From NCBI GenBank assembly GCA_026196775.1, contig JAPHUD010000037.1, positions 1 to 64,000 of the forward strand: DNA of 64,000 nucleotides. Direction: 5' to 3'. Source of the DNA: Flavobacteriales bacterium. Lineage in GTDB: Bacteria; Bacteroidota; Bacteroidia; Flavobacteriales_E; Vicingaceae. The translations under genes and the position numbers were made by a program. This document shows, in pieces, positions 46,800 to 56,919 of this stretch (within the stretch, counting starts at the first letter, position 1; every line of letters begins with the position of its first letter). Below the pieces are notes generated by a model. It saw nothing but the letters and a program-made list of their open reading frames with translations. It had not been told where the DNA came from and did no database searches.

Positions 46800-49400
46800 A
46801 TGATGAAAAAAATAATCCTAATATCCTTTGCTGCATTGAGCTTAATGCTAAAAGCACAATCGGTACATATTACCAATACCTTATCTGAGAAATTAGCGGT
46901 TGCGGATAATAATAGTCTTTTAAAAGTTAATTTAATTTTTAAAAATCAAGTTGACTTTCGGCAAATGAACCAGCAATTTAAGGAAAACAATATTCCTTTG
47001 GATATTAGGGCTAAAAAAGTAATGAAAACAGCTATACAATTGGCAGAAAATGAACAAAGTCAAATAGTAAATCTACTAAATCAAAATGCAAGTAAAGTAA
47101 AATCTATTAAACAGTTTTGGTTAATTAATATGATGACTGTTGAGTTGGAGAAATCATTATTAACACAGCTTTTAAACCATCCATTAATTGAATATGTAGA
47201 AGAGCATGATTATTTCCACTCTAAGCCAATAGAAGTAGAAAAAGGTTCAGAAGTACAAAAGTCTATTAATGGTAATGAACCTGGTTTGTCAGCAATAAAT
47301 GCACCTGCCTTATGGGCGATGGGTTATACAGGTAGAGCAAGAAAATTTTACAGTATAGACACGGGAGTTTGGCCTAGTCATCCAGCAATTAGTGATGCTT
47401 GGCTTGGAAATTATCAAACAATAAATCAAGCATGGTATGCGGTAGATGCACCTACACCAGTAGATAAGTCTAGTAGTCATGGTACGCATACAACAGGAAC
47501 GGTTTTAGGGTTAGAACAAGCAACAAATGATACCATTGGTGTAGCTTTTAATGCTTATTTTATGGCAGCAGATCCTATTGTAGATAATATCGCACTAATA
47601 AAACCACTTCCAGATTATATTGATGTTTTTGAGTTTGCTTTTAACCCAGATGGTGATACTTCTACTACAAACGATATGCCTGATGCTATAAACAATTCTT
47701 GGGGAATTGATACGCATGATGACACCACAATATGTGCTGGCTATGTAACACAAATGTTTGATGCTATTGAGGCAGCAGGAATTGCTAATGTATTCTCAGC
47801 GGGAAATGAAGGACCGGGAGCTACTACAATTGGTCAACCACAATATGTAACCACAGGATTGGTAAACACATTTACAGTTGGAGCGGTAAATGGGGCAAAT
47901 GCATCATTTCCTATTGCTAACTTTTCTAGTAGGGGACCATCTCCTTGTCCAAACCTATCGGGCTCACTATTAATAAAACCTGAAGTTGTAGCTCCGGGAA
48001 TGAATGTACGTTCTTGTATAGATCAAAATAATTATGCAAATTATAATGGAACATCAATGGCAGGGCCACATGCCACAGGTGCTGTTTTATTACTTAAGGA
48101 AGCTTTTCCAAATGTTAGTGGTGAAGATATTTTGTTAGCATTATATTATTCTGCTATTGATTTAGGAGATATAGGAGAAGATAACACCTACGGAATGGGA
48201 ATGATAGATGTATTAGCTGCTTATAATTATTTAGCACTAACACATACACCAACTCCACCTAATAATATTCCTTATGATGTAACTATTATTGAAATTCTTA
48301 GCCCAACAAATAACATTCAGTGTCAGCAAGATTTTAATCCTGTTGTAGTGGTTAAAAATAACGGTGACAGTACTATTTCTGATGTTTATTTTTCTTATCA
48401 TTTAAACAATGAAGCACTTCATTACGATACGCTTACACGAGTTTTAGTACCAGGAGATACTGCTCATGTTAACTTACCAATTATATCTGCTCAAGCTTTA
48501 GGAAATTATGAGTTGCTCATTAAAGCAGCATTAGACACTAGTATTAATGAAATTGATTTTGTAAATAACCAACGAGTGGTAAGGTTTAATATTAGAGAAA
48601 CAATATCCACTTTGCCTTTTTACGAGAATTTTGAAAATACAAAATTAGATAGCTCTAATTGGGTTGTAGAAAATCCTGATGTTAAAATTACATGGGATAC
48701 ACTTGCAACACAAGGACTAACTAATAGTAATTATTCAGCATACATTAACTTGTATGATTATTCTCCTCGTCAGAGTCAATTAGACGCAATAATTACGCCT
48801 AAAATTAAATTACCCAATAGAGATTCATTATTCATTAAATTTGATGTAGCTTACCAAATGAGGTTGTCTGTTATTGCAGATACTTTGGTAGTTTATGTTT
48901 CTGATGATTGTGGAATAACTTATACTCAAGTGTATAAAAAAGGCGGTACAGATTTGCAAACAAAAGATACCTTAACCAATGATTTTGTACCTGAATACGC
49001 TACTCATTGGAGAACCGATTACATAGATATTTCTGCTTATGGTGGAAGTGATATCTTAGTTAAGTTTGAAAGTATTAACCGACAAGGAAACAATTTGTTT
49101 TTAGATAATATTTGGGTGTATCAAGGTGTTGAACCAGTTACTATTCAGGAAAACAATATGTTTACAAATGTGAACGTTTATCCAAATCCTACCAATGGAT
49201 TAGTAACTTTAGAAATGGGTGAAAATAACCTGAATAATGCTTCTTACCATTTGATAGATATGTTGGGAAAGCAACTAAAATCTCAACAAATAGTACAATC
49301 TAAAATGAATATAGATATTAGTGATTTAAAACAAGGTATTTATTTTTTAAATGTAATTAATAATAATGGACGACAAGTATTAAAGCTTATTAAAAACTAA
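46800..49400 (+). CDS. T9SS-sorted subtilase-family serine peptidase
   Basis: An 866-residue secreted peptidase: signal peptide (to about residue 19), an I9-like propeptide (about 30-140), the S8 domain with Asp187 (SIDTGVW), His227 (SHGTH), the oxyanion Asn336 (SAGNEGPG) and Ser419 (GTSMAGPHATGA). Two or more beta domains follow (a CARDB-like one about 495-600 and a MAM- or jelly-roll-like one about 610-780), then a T9SS sorting tail (VNVYPNPTNGLVTLEM, then LKQGIYFLNV). All catalytic residues are present, so it should be an active exported protease. The start is MM; the second Met is equally possible. Confidence 0.93.
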   Translation: MMKKIILISFAALSLMLKAQSVHITNTLSEKLAVADNNSLLKVNLIFKNQVDFRQMNQQFKENNIPLDIRAKKVMKTAIQLAENEQSQIVNLLNQNASKVKSIKQFWLINMMTVELEKSLLTQLLNHPLIEYVEEHDYFHSKPIEVEKGSEVQKSINGNEPGLSAINAPALWAMGYTGRARKFYSIDTGVWPSHPAISDAWLGNYQTINQAWYAVDAPTPVDKSSSHGTHTTGTVLGLEQATNDTIGVAFNAYFMAADPIVDNIALIKPLPDYIDVFEFAFNPDGDTSTTNDMPDAINNSWGIDTHDDTTICAGYVTQMFDAIEAAGIANVFSAGNEGPGATTIGQPQYVTTGLVNTFTVGAVNGANASFPIANFSSRGPSPCPNLSGSLLIKPEVVAPGMNVRSCIDQNNYANYNGTSMAGPHATGAVLLLKEAFPNVSGEDILLALYYSAIDLGDIGEDNTYGMGMIDVLAAYNYLALTHTPTPPNNIPYDVTIIEILSPTNNIQCQQDFNPVVVVKNNGDSTISDVYFSYHLNNEALHYDTLTRVLVPGDTAHVNLPIISAQALGNYELLIKAALDTSINEIDFVNNQRVVRFNIRETISTLPFYENFENTKLDSSNWVVENPDVKITWDTLATQGLTNSNYSAYINLYDYSPRQSQLDAIITPKIKLPNRDSLFIKFDVAYQMRLSVIADTLVVYVSDDCGITYTQVYKKGGTDLQTKDTLTNDFVPEYATHWRTDYIDISAYGGSDILVKFESINRQGNNLFLDNIWVYQGVEPVTIQENNMFTNVNVYPNPTNGLVTLEMGENNLNNASYHLIDMLGKQLKSQQIVQSKMNIDISDLKQGIYFLNVINNNGRQVLKLIKN

Positions 49401-49408
49401 GGGAAAAG

Positions 49409-49708
49409 ATGAGGTTGAAAAAATGGACATACCTACTGTTTGCAATATTTATGGTTGTTTCTGTTGATGCTTGTGCCCAAAAGGGAAATGCTTCTAAACA
49501 AGTAAAACAACGTGAGAAAATGCTTGAAAAACAAAAAGAGGAGAAAGAAAAGGCTCAAGAGAAATCTATTGAAGAAGGAAAGAAAAGGCACATGAATATC
49601 CAAACAAAAGCTACCAAAAAAAGAATGAAAAGAACAGCTAAAAAAGCTGCTAAAGCAAGAGGAGAGAAGAAAGGCTTCTTTTTATTTAGGATTTTTAAGA
49701 AGAATTAA
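49409..49708 (+). CDS. Small Lys-rich exported protein
   Basis: A 99-residue protein with an N-terminal hydrophobic signal (WTYLLFAIFMVVSVDACAQ; the Cys could be a poor lipobox) and a very basic body: REKMLEKQKEEKEKAQEKS forms a likely coiled coil and TKKRMKRTAKKAAKARGEKK a strongly positive tail. It starts 8 bases after the subtilase gene and so is likely cotranscribed. The family is unknown to me; similar small basic exported proteins are common in Bacteroidota. Confidence 0.65.
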   Translation: MRLKKWTYLLFAIFMVVSVDACAQKGNASKQVKQREKMLEKQKEEKEKAQEKSIEEGKKRHMNIQTKATKKRMKRTAKKAAKARGEKKGFFLFRIFKKN

Positions 49709-49729
49709 TTACTAAGTCATTAGTAGCCT

Positions 49730-49760
49730 GTCTTATAGAATAGGACTGAAGTTTTTTTAT
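49730..49760 (+). terminator. Possible terminator after the subtilase operon
   Basis: GTCTTAT and ATAGGAC pair (with one G-U) around a 3-base loop, followed by TGAAG and seven T. Weak stem. Confidence 0.4.
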
Positions 49761-49788
49761 TAAAAAATCACTTTTGCTTCTACCTCCA

Positions 49789-51630
49789 TCAAATTTGCTT
49801 TACAAAATCTAAAAAGACTTTTTTATGAAGTTCCAAGTCTAAATCGGGAGATACAGATACTCGGGCAATATAATCTTTGTCGTCTTCTTTGGTAGTGCCT
49901 TGAGTAGATGTTGCAGGTATGGTCCAATAACAACCTTTTAGCTGACCATAACTCACACAGTATTTGCTCTCGTTAGGGATTTCACTAATCATCATATCAA
50001 TTAGTTTCTGATTTAATGCTCTTTTGTATGTTTCTCTTTCTTCATCCGTATTGCCTTTGGTAGGAAGATCTAATGAAAAAACAGATGGAGTAAATCCTTC
50101 TTTGGCCAATGCATCTGAAACAAAATTGATTTTTGCGGTTGGTAAGGTTTCTTTAATAAAATTGATCAACTCTCGTGTATTTTTATAAGCATCTTTAATG
50201 CGTTGATTCATTGAAGGAATTTGCTTGGCTAAAATTTCCACTTGAAGAGCTGTTGCTTCATTATCGCAAAGTATGAGATGTTTTTCTATTTTATCCAACA
50301 AGGTTTCCGCTTTTTTGTTAGCCACACAATAACCGGTAGTACATTTTCCTCCACTTGGAAATTTGGAACCACTAACATAAGAAATGGACCTGATGGTGGA
50401 GAATGTTCCACCTTCAGCTAAGAATTGTACATTCGGACAAAAAGTTTGGTCTAAAATAAAAACAGGGTCGATAGCCACATTTCCAGTAGCGGTTTTACGT
50501 GGCTGACTTAACACATCTCTTAATTTTAAAAGATCGGGTACTTCAACTCTTGGATTGGTTGGAATTTCCGCAATAATGAAAGGAATAGCATCTGCTGCTG
50601 CTGCTTGTTCCAACACAATATTGGTACTTTCAACCATATTGTGGTTACCGTCAACGGGTAAATCCACCACTTCAACATTGTTTAAGCAAGCAGCAACTCT
50701 TCTGGCTTGGTCGTTGGTGCCACCATAACAATTTGGAGGAACAACAATATGGATAGCCTTTCCTGGATGTTTTTCGAGTGCATCATCAATTAACCCCATC
50801 ATAATGGCGTATTGAATAGACAACCCGGAAGAACCCAATAGTGCATTTTTACTAGTTCCAGTAATTTTTTTAATGGAAGCGATAACACTTGCTTTGTTGG
50901 CTTCAAGATTATTTTCTTCAGTAGTAGCAGAATCTCCTATTAATTGTTGTAAGGCAGAAAAACAATTGGCTGGTGTCATGGCAATGGTTTCTCTTCTTCT
51001 TACATGCTGAATTTCTGAGATATAATTTTCGTTTTGCTTACCATTTACCACTAAAATACTTCCCCATTGAGGATGAATACTGATAAAAAAATCAATGTTA
51101 GGGTGGAGGTCAACTTTACCCATTTCATTTTGCTGTGAAATGAAAACGGTACTTCCGTTAAATTCAGGAATTTCTGTTATATTATTCACCTGTTTTAATT
51201 CAAATTGATAGCCGTAAACACGCTTTAGTGTTTCAACATCAAAATAAGCAGGTAACTCACCGGTGTAAATAAGTTGGGTATTTTTCTTTTCGAATAAATT
51301 TTTTCTTAGCACCGCTAAAACAGGAATTGTTCTAGATGAAAAACTGATGACATTTGCTGCTTGTAAACCATTTTGTTTAGCAATCGCCCATTCTAATACA
51401 GAAGATAAGGGGTGACCTAATCGAATATAATCGTAAGCAGTAGGTAATTTACTTAGTGAAGCTGTTTCTGCATTATGGTTGGCAAATAGCTTTTCAAATT
51501 CTTCTAAAAATTCCGTTTTAGCCAATTTTTCATCATAAATATCTAATCTGTGGGTGGTTAGCTTTATCCAGTCGGTTGGCAAGTTAGCTACTACTTCTTT
51601 AATGTAATGGAGTGTGTTATTTTTTTGCAT
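49789..51630 (-). CDS. PLP-dependent Cys/Met-metabolism-like enzyme
   Basis: A 613-residue cytoplasmic protein. The C-terminal 380 residues have the fold of cystathionine gamma-synthase/lyase enzymes: EIPTNPRVEVPDL, the cofactor Asp394 in ILDQTF, and the likely Schiff-base Lys423 in SGSKFPSGG. The N-terminal 230 residues are an extra region with no clear family (LGHPLSSVLEWAIA, YTGELPAYFD). The reaction cannot be fixed; a C-S lyase or a transsulfuration role is possible. Confidence 0.75.
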   Translation of the reverse strand: MQKNNTLHYIKEVVANLPTDWIKLTTHRLDIYDEKLAKTEFLEEFEKLFANHNAETASLSKLPTAYDYIRLGHPLSSVLEWAIAKQNGLQAANVISFSSRTIPVLAVLRKNLFEKKNTQLIYTGELPAYFDVETLKRVYGYQFELKQVNNITEIPEFNGSTVFISQQNEMGKVDLHPNIDFFISIHPQWGSILVVNGKQNENYISEIQHVRRRETIAMTPANCFSALQQLIGDSATTEENNLEANKASVIASIKKITGTSKNALLGSSGLSIQYAIMMGLIDDALEKHPGKAIHIVVPPNCYGGTNDQARRVAACLNNVEVVDLPVDGNHNMVESTNIVLEQAAAADAIPFIIAEIPTNPRVEVPDLLKLRDVLSQPRKTATGNVAIDPVFILDQTFCPNVQFLAEGGTFSTIRSISYVSGSKFPSGGKCTTGYCVANKKAETLLDKIEKHLILCDNEATALQVEILAKQIPSMNQRIKDAYKNTRELINFIKETLPTAKINFVSDALAKEGFTPSVFSLDLPTKGNTDEERETYKRALNQKLIDMMISEIPNESKYCVSYGQLKGCYWTIPATSTQGTTKEDDKDYIARVSVSPDLDLELHKKVFLDFVKQI

Positions 51631-51813
51631 AAGTTGTTTTTGGAAGAACGAAATTATACAAATTTTTACGGATTAAAAATAAGTTGGTGGAATAGGCTTA
51701 GGTTGTTTTTTATTTTTTTATTATAATCAGAATTTAATCAGTCCATTAACAAGAGTGTGTTTAAAAAATTGCTAAAAAACACAACAAAATACTTATCTTA
51801 GCGTAGTAGTTTT

Positions 51814-52821
51814 ATGCATATGAACAGACAAACATTTCTCTCACTTATTCTTGGAGTAATTATCCATGTTGGGTTGCTGGCTCAACCTACTTTTTTCGAT
51901 CATCAAATTGTTGAAGCTGTTGGCTTTAAAAATTTGGATAACACTTCTTTTAATAATTATCGTTTTATACAAAATAAATCCTTGTATGACGAAAAGTGGG
52001 ACACCTTGGCTCAGCCTACCTTTTGGAGAGCATTAATGAGAATGGATGAAGATTCTGCTTTGTTGAACATTGGTGCTAGCAGACAAATAATTACTAAAGT
52101 AGCTGTTAAAGAGTGGAGTGCACTTCAGGAAGAACGTAAAAATGCCATTAGAGATAGTATTAGAACTCACTACGGCTTATCTGCTGATGCACGTATTTTT
52201 CTTACTTCGGGGAAGAAAGCTTTTTATGATTTTCAACGGGTGTTGCCTTCTATAGAAAAAGGTATTGATGTGTTCAAGAGAAATGGGGTAGATCCGTTTT
52301 ATGCTCAAACCATTTTGTTGATAGAAAGTCCGAATAAGTTGCAAAAGTCTTCTGTTGGTGCTTATGGTTCTTTTCAGTTAATGAAAAATGTTGCTATTCA
52401 GATGGGGTTAAAAGTGAATGGATATGTTGATGAACGTGAGGATTTTGATAAATCTGCTTGGGCAGCTTCTCAATTAATTAAAACCATTTGTATTCCTGAA
52501 ACCAATAAAATGTTGACAGAAAGAAACATTGCCATTAGCGAGAACGAGATTTGGTATAAGCTGCTGGTGTTGCATGTTTATCATGCCGGAGCAGGCAATG
52601 TGAAAAAAGCCCTTGAAGTGATTAATCCAACCGAAGGAAGTATGGAATTGATTACTACTTTGTGGCAAACCGAAGCCGGTCAGTTTAGAAATGCTTCTCA
52701 AAATTATAGTCAGTTGGCATTGGCTTCTTTATTAGAGCTAGACGCTTTAATTTATAGAAGTTGTGATTTTATTTATCCTTGTGTGGTAGATAATAACAAC
52801 GAGCCTGACGAAATGAACTAG
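51814..52821 (+). CDS. Lytic transglycosylase-like (SLT) protein
   Basis: A 335-residue exported protein with a signal peptide ending at LLAQ. The SLT domain (about 150-310) shows the catalytic Glu171 in LLIESPNKL, then SVGAYGSFQLM and LHVYHAGAGNV, the usual three motifs of family-1 transglycosylases. It would cut the peptidoglycan glycan backbone in the periplasm. The second ATG (two codons in) is an equally good start. Confidence 0.85.
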   Translation: MHMNRQTFLSLILGVIIHVGLLAQPTFFDHQIVEAVGFKNLDNTSFNNYRFIQNKSLYDEKWDTLAQPTFWRALMRMDEDSALLNIGASRQIITKVAVKEWSALQEERKNAIRDSIRTHYGLSADARIFLTSGKKAFYDFQRVLPSIEKGIDVFKRNGVDPFYAQTILLIESPNKLQKSSVGAYGSFQLMKNVAIQMGLKVNGYVDEREDFDKSAWAASQLIKTICIPETNKMLTERNIAISENEIWYKLLVLHVYHAGAGNVKKALEVINPTEGSMELITTLWQTEAGQFRNASQNYSQLALASLLELDALIYRSCDFIYPCVVDNNNEPDEMN

Positions 52822-52859
52822 GTTTTTTTGTTAGGAAAACCTAAAAGTAGTGGAAAAAG

Positions 52860-54215
52860 CTACAATGTTTTAAGCTCCTTAATATTGTTTATTTTTATAT
52901 TATACACAACACCGTTATTAGGTGAAGATTGAATTTTAACAGTTCCGTTAATCAATTTAGCTCTATTTTTTAAGCTTGAAAAACCAAGTCCATTTTTTTT
53001 ATTGATCATATCCATATCAAAGCCTATTCCGTTGTCAAAAGTATTTATATACAAATTGTTATTTTCTTGATTAATAATTATTTTCAATTCTGTAGCTTTA
53101 GAATGTTTTATGGTATTATTAATAATTTCTTGGAGAATTCTATAAACATGTATTTCTAATTTTTCTGAAAATCTTTTACCTTCTATATTGGATTCTAGAA
53201 CTACATTACATTCAGAACATAACGATTCAATAGTTTTATTAAGTCCGCTAATAATACCACCCTGTAAAGATGTGCATGATAAATCATGACTAATAGCTCT
53301 TGCTTCTTTTAACAAATCAATCACTAAAGCACCTAGAACATTTAAAGAAGTATGACCTTCATCATGGTCGTTACAAATTGCTTTTAGAGCATTTATTTGC
53401 ATGTTACTTGCTGCTAGCATTTGCATAATTCCATCATGTAAATCTTGTGCAATTCTAGTGCGTTCAGCTTCTTGTATAGCTATTAATTGATCTCTTAAAC
53501 TTAAATTTTCTAACTCCATTTTTTTCTTCTTAGATATATCAGTCTGCAAAACTAAATATTGTATTATTTCATCTTTATCATTTTTAACAGGTAGTATTGT
53601 GGAATTTACCCAATAATATGAGCCATCTTTTGCTTTGTTTCTAATTTCTCCTCTCCAAACATTTCCTGCTGATATAGTTGACCACAAGGTTTTAAAAAAT
53701 ATTTTAGAATGAAAGCCTGAATTAACAATACTAGGTCTTTTTCCTACCAATTCTTCCCTTGAATATTTTGAAACATCACAAAATTTTTGATTTACAGATA
53801 TGATATTGCCTCTTAAATCGGACACAAATGAAATGATATTGTGATTAATAGCATCCTTATATGCATTTAGAAGTATCTGTAATTGATTTTTAGTTTCTTT
53901 TTGTTTGCGGTATTTTAACACTATAATTAAAGTAAAAAAAATAGCAATTATAGAAATCAATCTATTTGATATAATCATCCAATTTACTTCTTGTAAATTA
54001 AAATAGATTAATACTTTCAATGAAATAAAAAATATTGTAATTGCTGTATAAGCAATAATAGTTTTTCTATTTTCACCAACAATAAATAAAAAACAACATA
54101 AGTACATTACACCAATAGCAACCCCAAGAGGAAGTAGTAAATCAATAAAAAATACTGAAATTAAACCAATTAATGCATAAAGTTGAAATTTAGAGAATAA
54201 CTTTAATTTTACCAT
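52860..54215 (-). CDS. Membrane PAS sensor histidine kinase, HisKA_3 type
   Basis: A 451-residue kinase: four hydrophobic segments (about 10-100), a PAS domain (about 115-235; ISFVSDLRGNIISVNQKF and the NSGFHSKIFF and TISAGNVWRGEIRNK features of PAS_9-type), then the dimerisation helix with His260 in AQDLHDGIMQ and an HATPase domain (NNTIKHSKATELKI, DNGIGFD). HisKA_3 kinases normally pair with NarL/LuxR regulators; none is adjacent, so it is an orphan here. An ATGA-N6-TCAT palindrome lies upstream. Confidence 0.9.
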   Translation of the reverse strand: MVKLKLFSKFQLYALIGLISVFFIDLLLPLGVAIGVMYLCCFLFIVGENRKTIIAYTAITIFFISLKVLIYFNLQEVNWMIISNRLISIIAIFFTLIIVLKYRKQKETKNQLQILLNAYKDAINHNIISFVSDLRGNIISVNQKFCDVSKYSREELVGKRPSIVNSGFHSKIFFKTLWSTISAGNVWRGEIRNKAKDGSYYWVNSTILPVKNDKDEIIQYLVLQTDISKKKKMELENLSLRDQLIAIQEAERTRIAQDLHDGIMQMLAASNMQINALKAICNDHDEGHTSLNVLGALVIDLLKEARAISHDLSCTSLQGGIISGLNKTIESLCSECNVVLESNIEGKRFSEKLEIHVYRILQEIINNTIKHSKATELKIIINQENNNLYINTFDNGIGFDMDMINKKNGLGFSSLKNRAKLINGTVKIQSSPNNGVVYNIKINNIKELKTL

Positions 54216-54288
54216 ATAAAGTAGTGTAGCTTTTAATTATTTAGGATTACAATAATAAATCAAAATGAATAAAAAAACACCATATAAA

Positions 54289-54306
54289 ACATGATAAAAG
54301 TCATGT
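54289..54306 (-). promoter_or_regulatory. FNR-like palindrome before the orphan sensor kinase
   Basis: Perfect 6-base arms ACATGA and TCATGT with 6 bases between. It lies 74 bases upstream of the kinase ATG and shares ATGAT..AAGTCATGTTT with the distal box before nirK. Confidence 0.45.
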
Positions 54307-54346
54307 TTGAAAGAGTTTAAAAGAAAAATTGTTTGATAAAAAAAGG

Positions 54347-54916
54347 TCATTTCCACTCTAGTGTGTTGAAAATATGCTCAATATCTTTTTTTATGAAAGT
54401 TAAGACAGGTTGTATAGAATCTTGATTGGGAACATTATTAAAATATAAAGAACCTCTTATAAAATGATTGTTACTATCCGTTAGGTGGAACTGGTAAGAA
54501 GAAGCAGTATTTCCTTCAATTTCATAAACTAAGCCATAAACTTTTCTCTCGGGAAAAGAAATGATGTTTTGCTCAATATCAAATGCTTTTACGGTATGTT
54601 TAAAGGCCAATGTTCTAGAGTCTTCCAAATAATCGTTAATGTTATTATTCACAGGTTTATAACTCATGTAAATACTTGCATTTAGACTAGTAAAATTGAT
54701 GTCGAACCAACAAGGGGTTTCCGTTTGGTTGGGGTTACGGGTTATGTTGGCATAAACAGGGATTTCAAACTGAAAAGGGCATTCTAAAGTAGTAGTTTGG
54801 TATTTTTTTTCGGGTAAGTCTATTCTGAAATAACCAGTAGGTTTTGGTGTATAATTATCCGATTCGCAGCTTCCAAAAAAAATCGTTATCAAAAGAAGTA
54901 ATGTTGTGTTTTTCAT
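54347..54916 (-). CDS. gldD: Gliding motility lipoprotein GldD
   Basis: Lipoprotein required for gliding motility in Bacteroidota. The 189-residue sequence has a lipobox FFGSC with Cys17, then the family signature TPKPTGYFRIDLPEKKY and CPFQFEIPVYANI. It acts in the cell envelope; its exact function is unknown. Gliding needs T9SS, in line with the sorted proteins here. It lies 58 bases downstream of dapF on the same strand. Confidence 0.9.
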   Translation of the reverse strand: MKNTTLLLLITIFFGSCESDNYTPKPTGYFRIDLPEKKYQTTTLECPFQFEIPVYANITRNPNQTETPCWFDINFTSLNASIYMSYKPVNNNINDYLEDSRTLAFKHTVKAFDIEQNIISFPERKVYGLVYEIEGNTASSYQFHLTDSNNHFIRGSLYFNNVPNQDSIQPVLTFIKKDIEHIFNTLEWK

Positions 54917-54974
54917 TTCTAGTATCCAAATTTGTTATTTTAATTATAATTTACATATCCACACAACTAATCAT

Positions 54975-55757
54975 TTATACATTAATTTCACCTTTAAAAA
55001 CCATTTCAGCAGGACCAATCAACCAAATGTCAATAAACTTATTGTTGTCTCTTTTAAAAGCTACTTTTAATTGACCACCTTCTGTTTCTACATTAATTTT
55101 TGAAGCTCCCAAGTTGTTTTTATGAGCAACACTTAGTGCAGCAGCAGTTACACCTGTTCCACACGATAGTGTTTCGTTTTCCACTCCTCTTTCGTAGGTT
55201 CTTATTTTTAGGGTATTATTGTTTTTTTGACAAATAAAATTAACGTTAGTTCCTTCGGTTTTAAATCTTTCGGAATATCTTATTTCAGCACCTTTTAGTG
55301 GTACATCAATTTTGTCGATTTCGTTAGTTTCTATAATATAATGAGGTGAACCAGTATTGATAAAATAGTAGTCTGAGCCTTTTTCTATTGTTTCAACATC
55401 ATGCATTTTTAGGCTTACCTCATTTTCTTTATTTATCCATGCTTCGTGTTCGCCATCGGTAGAAAGAAAAAATGCTTGATCCTCAATTATTCCTAAGAAT
55501 TTGGCAAAAGCAACTGCACATCTACTGCCGTTTCCGCAAAAGCTTTGAGAGCCATCGGCATTAAAATAAATCATGTTAAAATCTAACTCATCATGATTTT
55601 CAATTAAAATGAGTCCATCAGCTCCAATACCAAATTTTCGGTCGCATAATAATTGAACAAGTGAAATATTTTCTTTGTTGAATTGATGATTTCTATTATC
55701 TATCATCACAAAGTCGTTGCCTGTGCCTTGGTATTTATAAAAAGTTATGGTTTTCAA
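54975..55757 (-). CDS. dapF: Diaminopimelate epimerase DapF
   Basis: Converts LL- to meso-diaminopimelate for lysine and peptidoglycan. The 260-residue protein has the two catalytic cysteines Cys74 (FCGNGSRC) and Cys199 (LSCGTGVTA), and opens with YQGTGNDFVMID. All hallmarks are intact. It precedes gldD on the same strand. With dapB, two steps of the pathway lie in this window. Confidence 0.96.
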   Translation of the reverse strand: MKTITFYKYQGTGNDFVMIDNRNHQFNKENISLVQLLCDRKFGIGADGLILIENHDELDFNMIYFNADGSQSFCGNGSRCAVAFAKFLGIIEDQAFFLSTDGEHEAWINKENEVSLKMHDVETIEKGSDYYFINTGSPHYIIETNEIDKIDVPLKGAEIRYSERFKTEGTNVNFICQKNNNTLKIRTYERGVENETLSCGTGVTAAALSVAHKNNLGASKINVETEGGQLKVAFKRDNNKFIDIWLIGPAEMVFKGEINV

Positions 55758-55800
55758 TTTATGAATAAAGATTTGATGGTTTTTGATGTAAAATTCAAAG

Positions 55801-56202
55801 TTAGTCCAATTTATATCGTCTGGAAGACTTTTTTTCTGAAAGTTTTCTTTTTTCGTTTAGCCGTTGTTCTTTAGATGCTTTAGAGGGTTTTGTTTTCTTT
55901 CTGGCAACTTTTGGGGTTAATGCTTTTTCTATTAAGGTTAAAAAACGCTCAATTGCTATTTCTTTGTTTTTTAGCTGACTTCTGGTAGTATCAGCTTGTA
56001 GTCTGAATATTCCAAGATTGTTAATTCTATTTTTAAGTTTATATAAAATGAGTTGTTTTTGTTCATCCGAAAGTACTTGAGAGTTTTCTACATTAAACAG
56101 CAACTCTACTTTGGTGGAAACTTTATTTACATTCTGCCCGCCTGCACCGCCACTTCTGCTAGTGGTAAATGAAAGTTCTTTTATGAGTGCTGTCTTGTCC
56201 AT
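55801..56202 (-). CDS. arfB: Alternative ribosome-rescue hydrolase ArfB
   Basis: Peptidyl-tRNA hydrolase that frees stalled ribosomes. The 133-residue protein has the release-factor GGQ at residues 21-23 (SRSGGAGGQNVNKVST) and a basic C-terminal tail (ARKKTKPSKASKEQR, KKSSRRYK), which in ArfB enters the mRNA channel. It lacks a codon-recognition domain. It follows the response regulator gene by 2 bases. Confidence 0.93.
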   Translation of the reverse strand: MDKTALIKELSFTTSRSGGAGGQNVNKVSTKVELLFNVENSQVLSDEQKQLILYKLKNRINNLGIFRLQADTTRSQLKNKEIAIERFLTLIEKALTPKVARKKTKPSKASKEQRLNEKRKLSEKKSSRRYKLD

Positions 56203-56204
56203 TA

Positions 56205-56912
56205 TTAGTTTTCTACCTCTAGTTTAAAACCAACACCATGAATATTGGTAATGGTTATTTTTTTATCGTCACTAAGGTATTTTCTTAATTTAGAGATAAA
56301 TACATCCATGCTTCTACCACTAAAATAATCATCATTTCCCCAAATGTTTTTTAATATCATTTCTCTGGGAGCAATATCATTTTTGTGCTTACATAAATAG
56401 CTCAGTATTTTAGTTTCTTTTTTGGTTAGGCTTCTTTCGCTATTTTTATGTTTAAGGAGTTGGTTTTTAATGTCTAATTCGTAATCACCAATAATATAAG
56501 AGTTTATTTCCTCTTCATCTTCTTTTGATAGCAAATTGGAGCGTCTTAAAACGGCTTCTAATCTTAAAACAAACTCTTGAAAATCGAACGGTTTGGTAAT
56601 ATAATCATCCGCACCAATGGTAAAACCCCTAACTTTATCAGGTTGTAAAGATTTGGCAGTTAGAAAAATGATGGGAATTTCAGGATTAATATCTCTGATG
56701 GTTTCAGCAACTTCAAAACCACCTTTCTTAGGCATCATCACATCTAAAATACAAGCATCAAAGTTGTTATTTACAAAGGTTTTTAGTGCTTGTTCGCCAT
56801 CAATACAAAGTGTAACTTCATATCCCATTGCTTTAAGGTTGTCTTGAACAACAAAACCTAAATTGGTATCATCTTCGGCTAATAAAATGTGTAGTTTTTT
56901 ATTGTTTCCCAT
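56205..56912 (-). CDS. OmpR-type response regulator
   Basis: A 235-residue regulator: receiver domain with Asp57 (ACILDVMMP), acid pocket Asp14/Asp15 and a FLTAKS segment, then a winged-helix DNA-binding domain (SLTKKETKILSYLCKH, GRSMDVFISKLRKYL). It pairs with the histidine kinase 7 bases upstream. The target genes are unknown. Confidence 0.94.
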   Translation of the reverse strand: MGNNKKLHILLAEDDTNLGFVVQDNLKAMGYEVTLCIDGEQALKTFVNNNFDACILDVMMPKKGGFEVAETIRDINPEIPIIFLTAKSLQPDKVRGFTIGADDYITKPFDFQEFVLRLEAVLRRSNLLSKEDEEEINSYIIGDYELDIKNQLLKHKNSERSLTKKETKILSYLCKHKNDIAPREMILKNIWGNDDYFSGRSMDVFISKLRKYLSDDKKITITNIHGVGFKLEVEN

Positions 56913-56919
56913 ACTTTAT

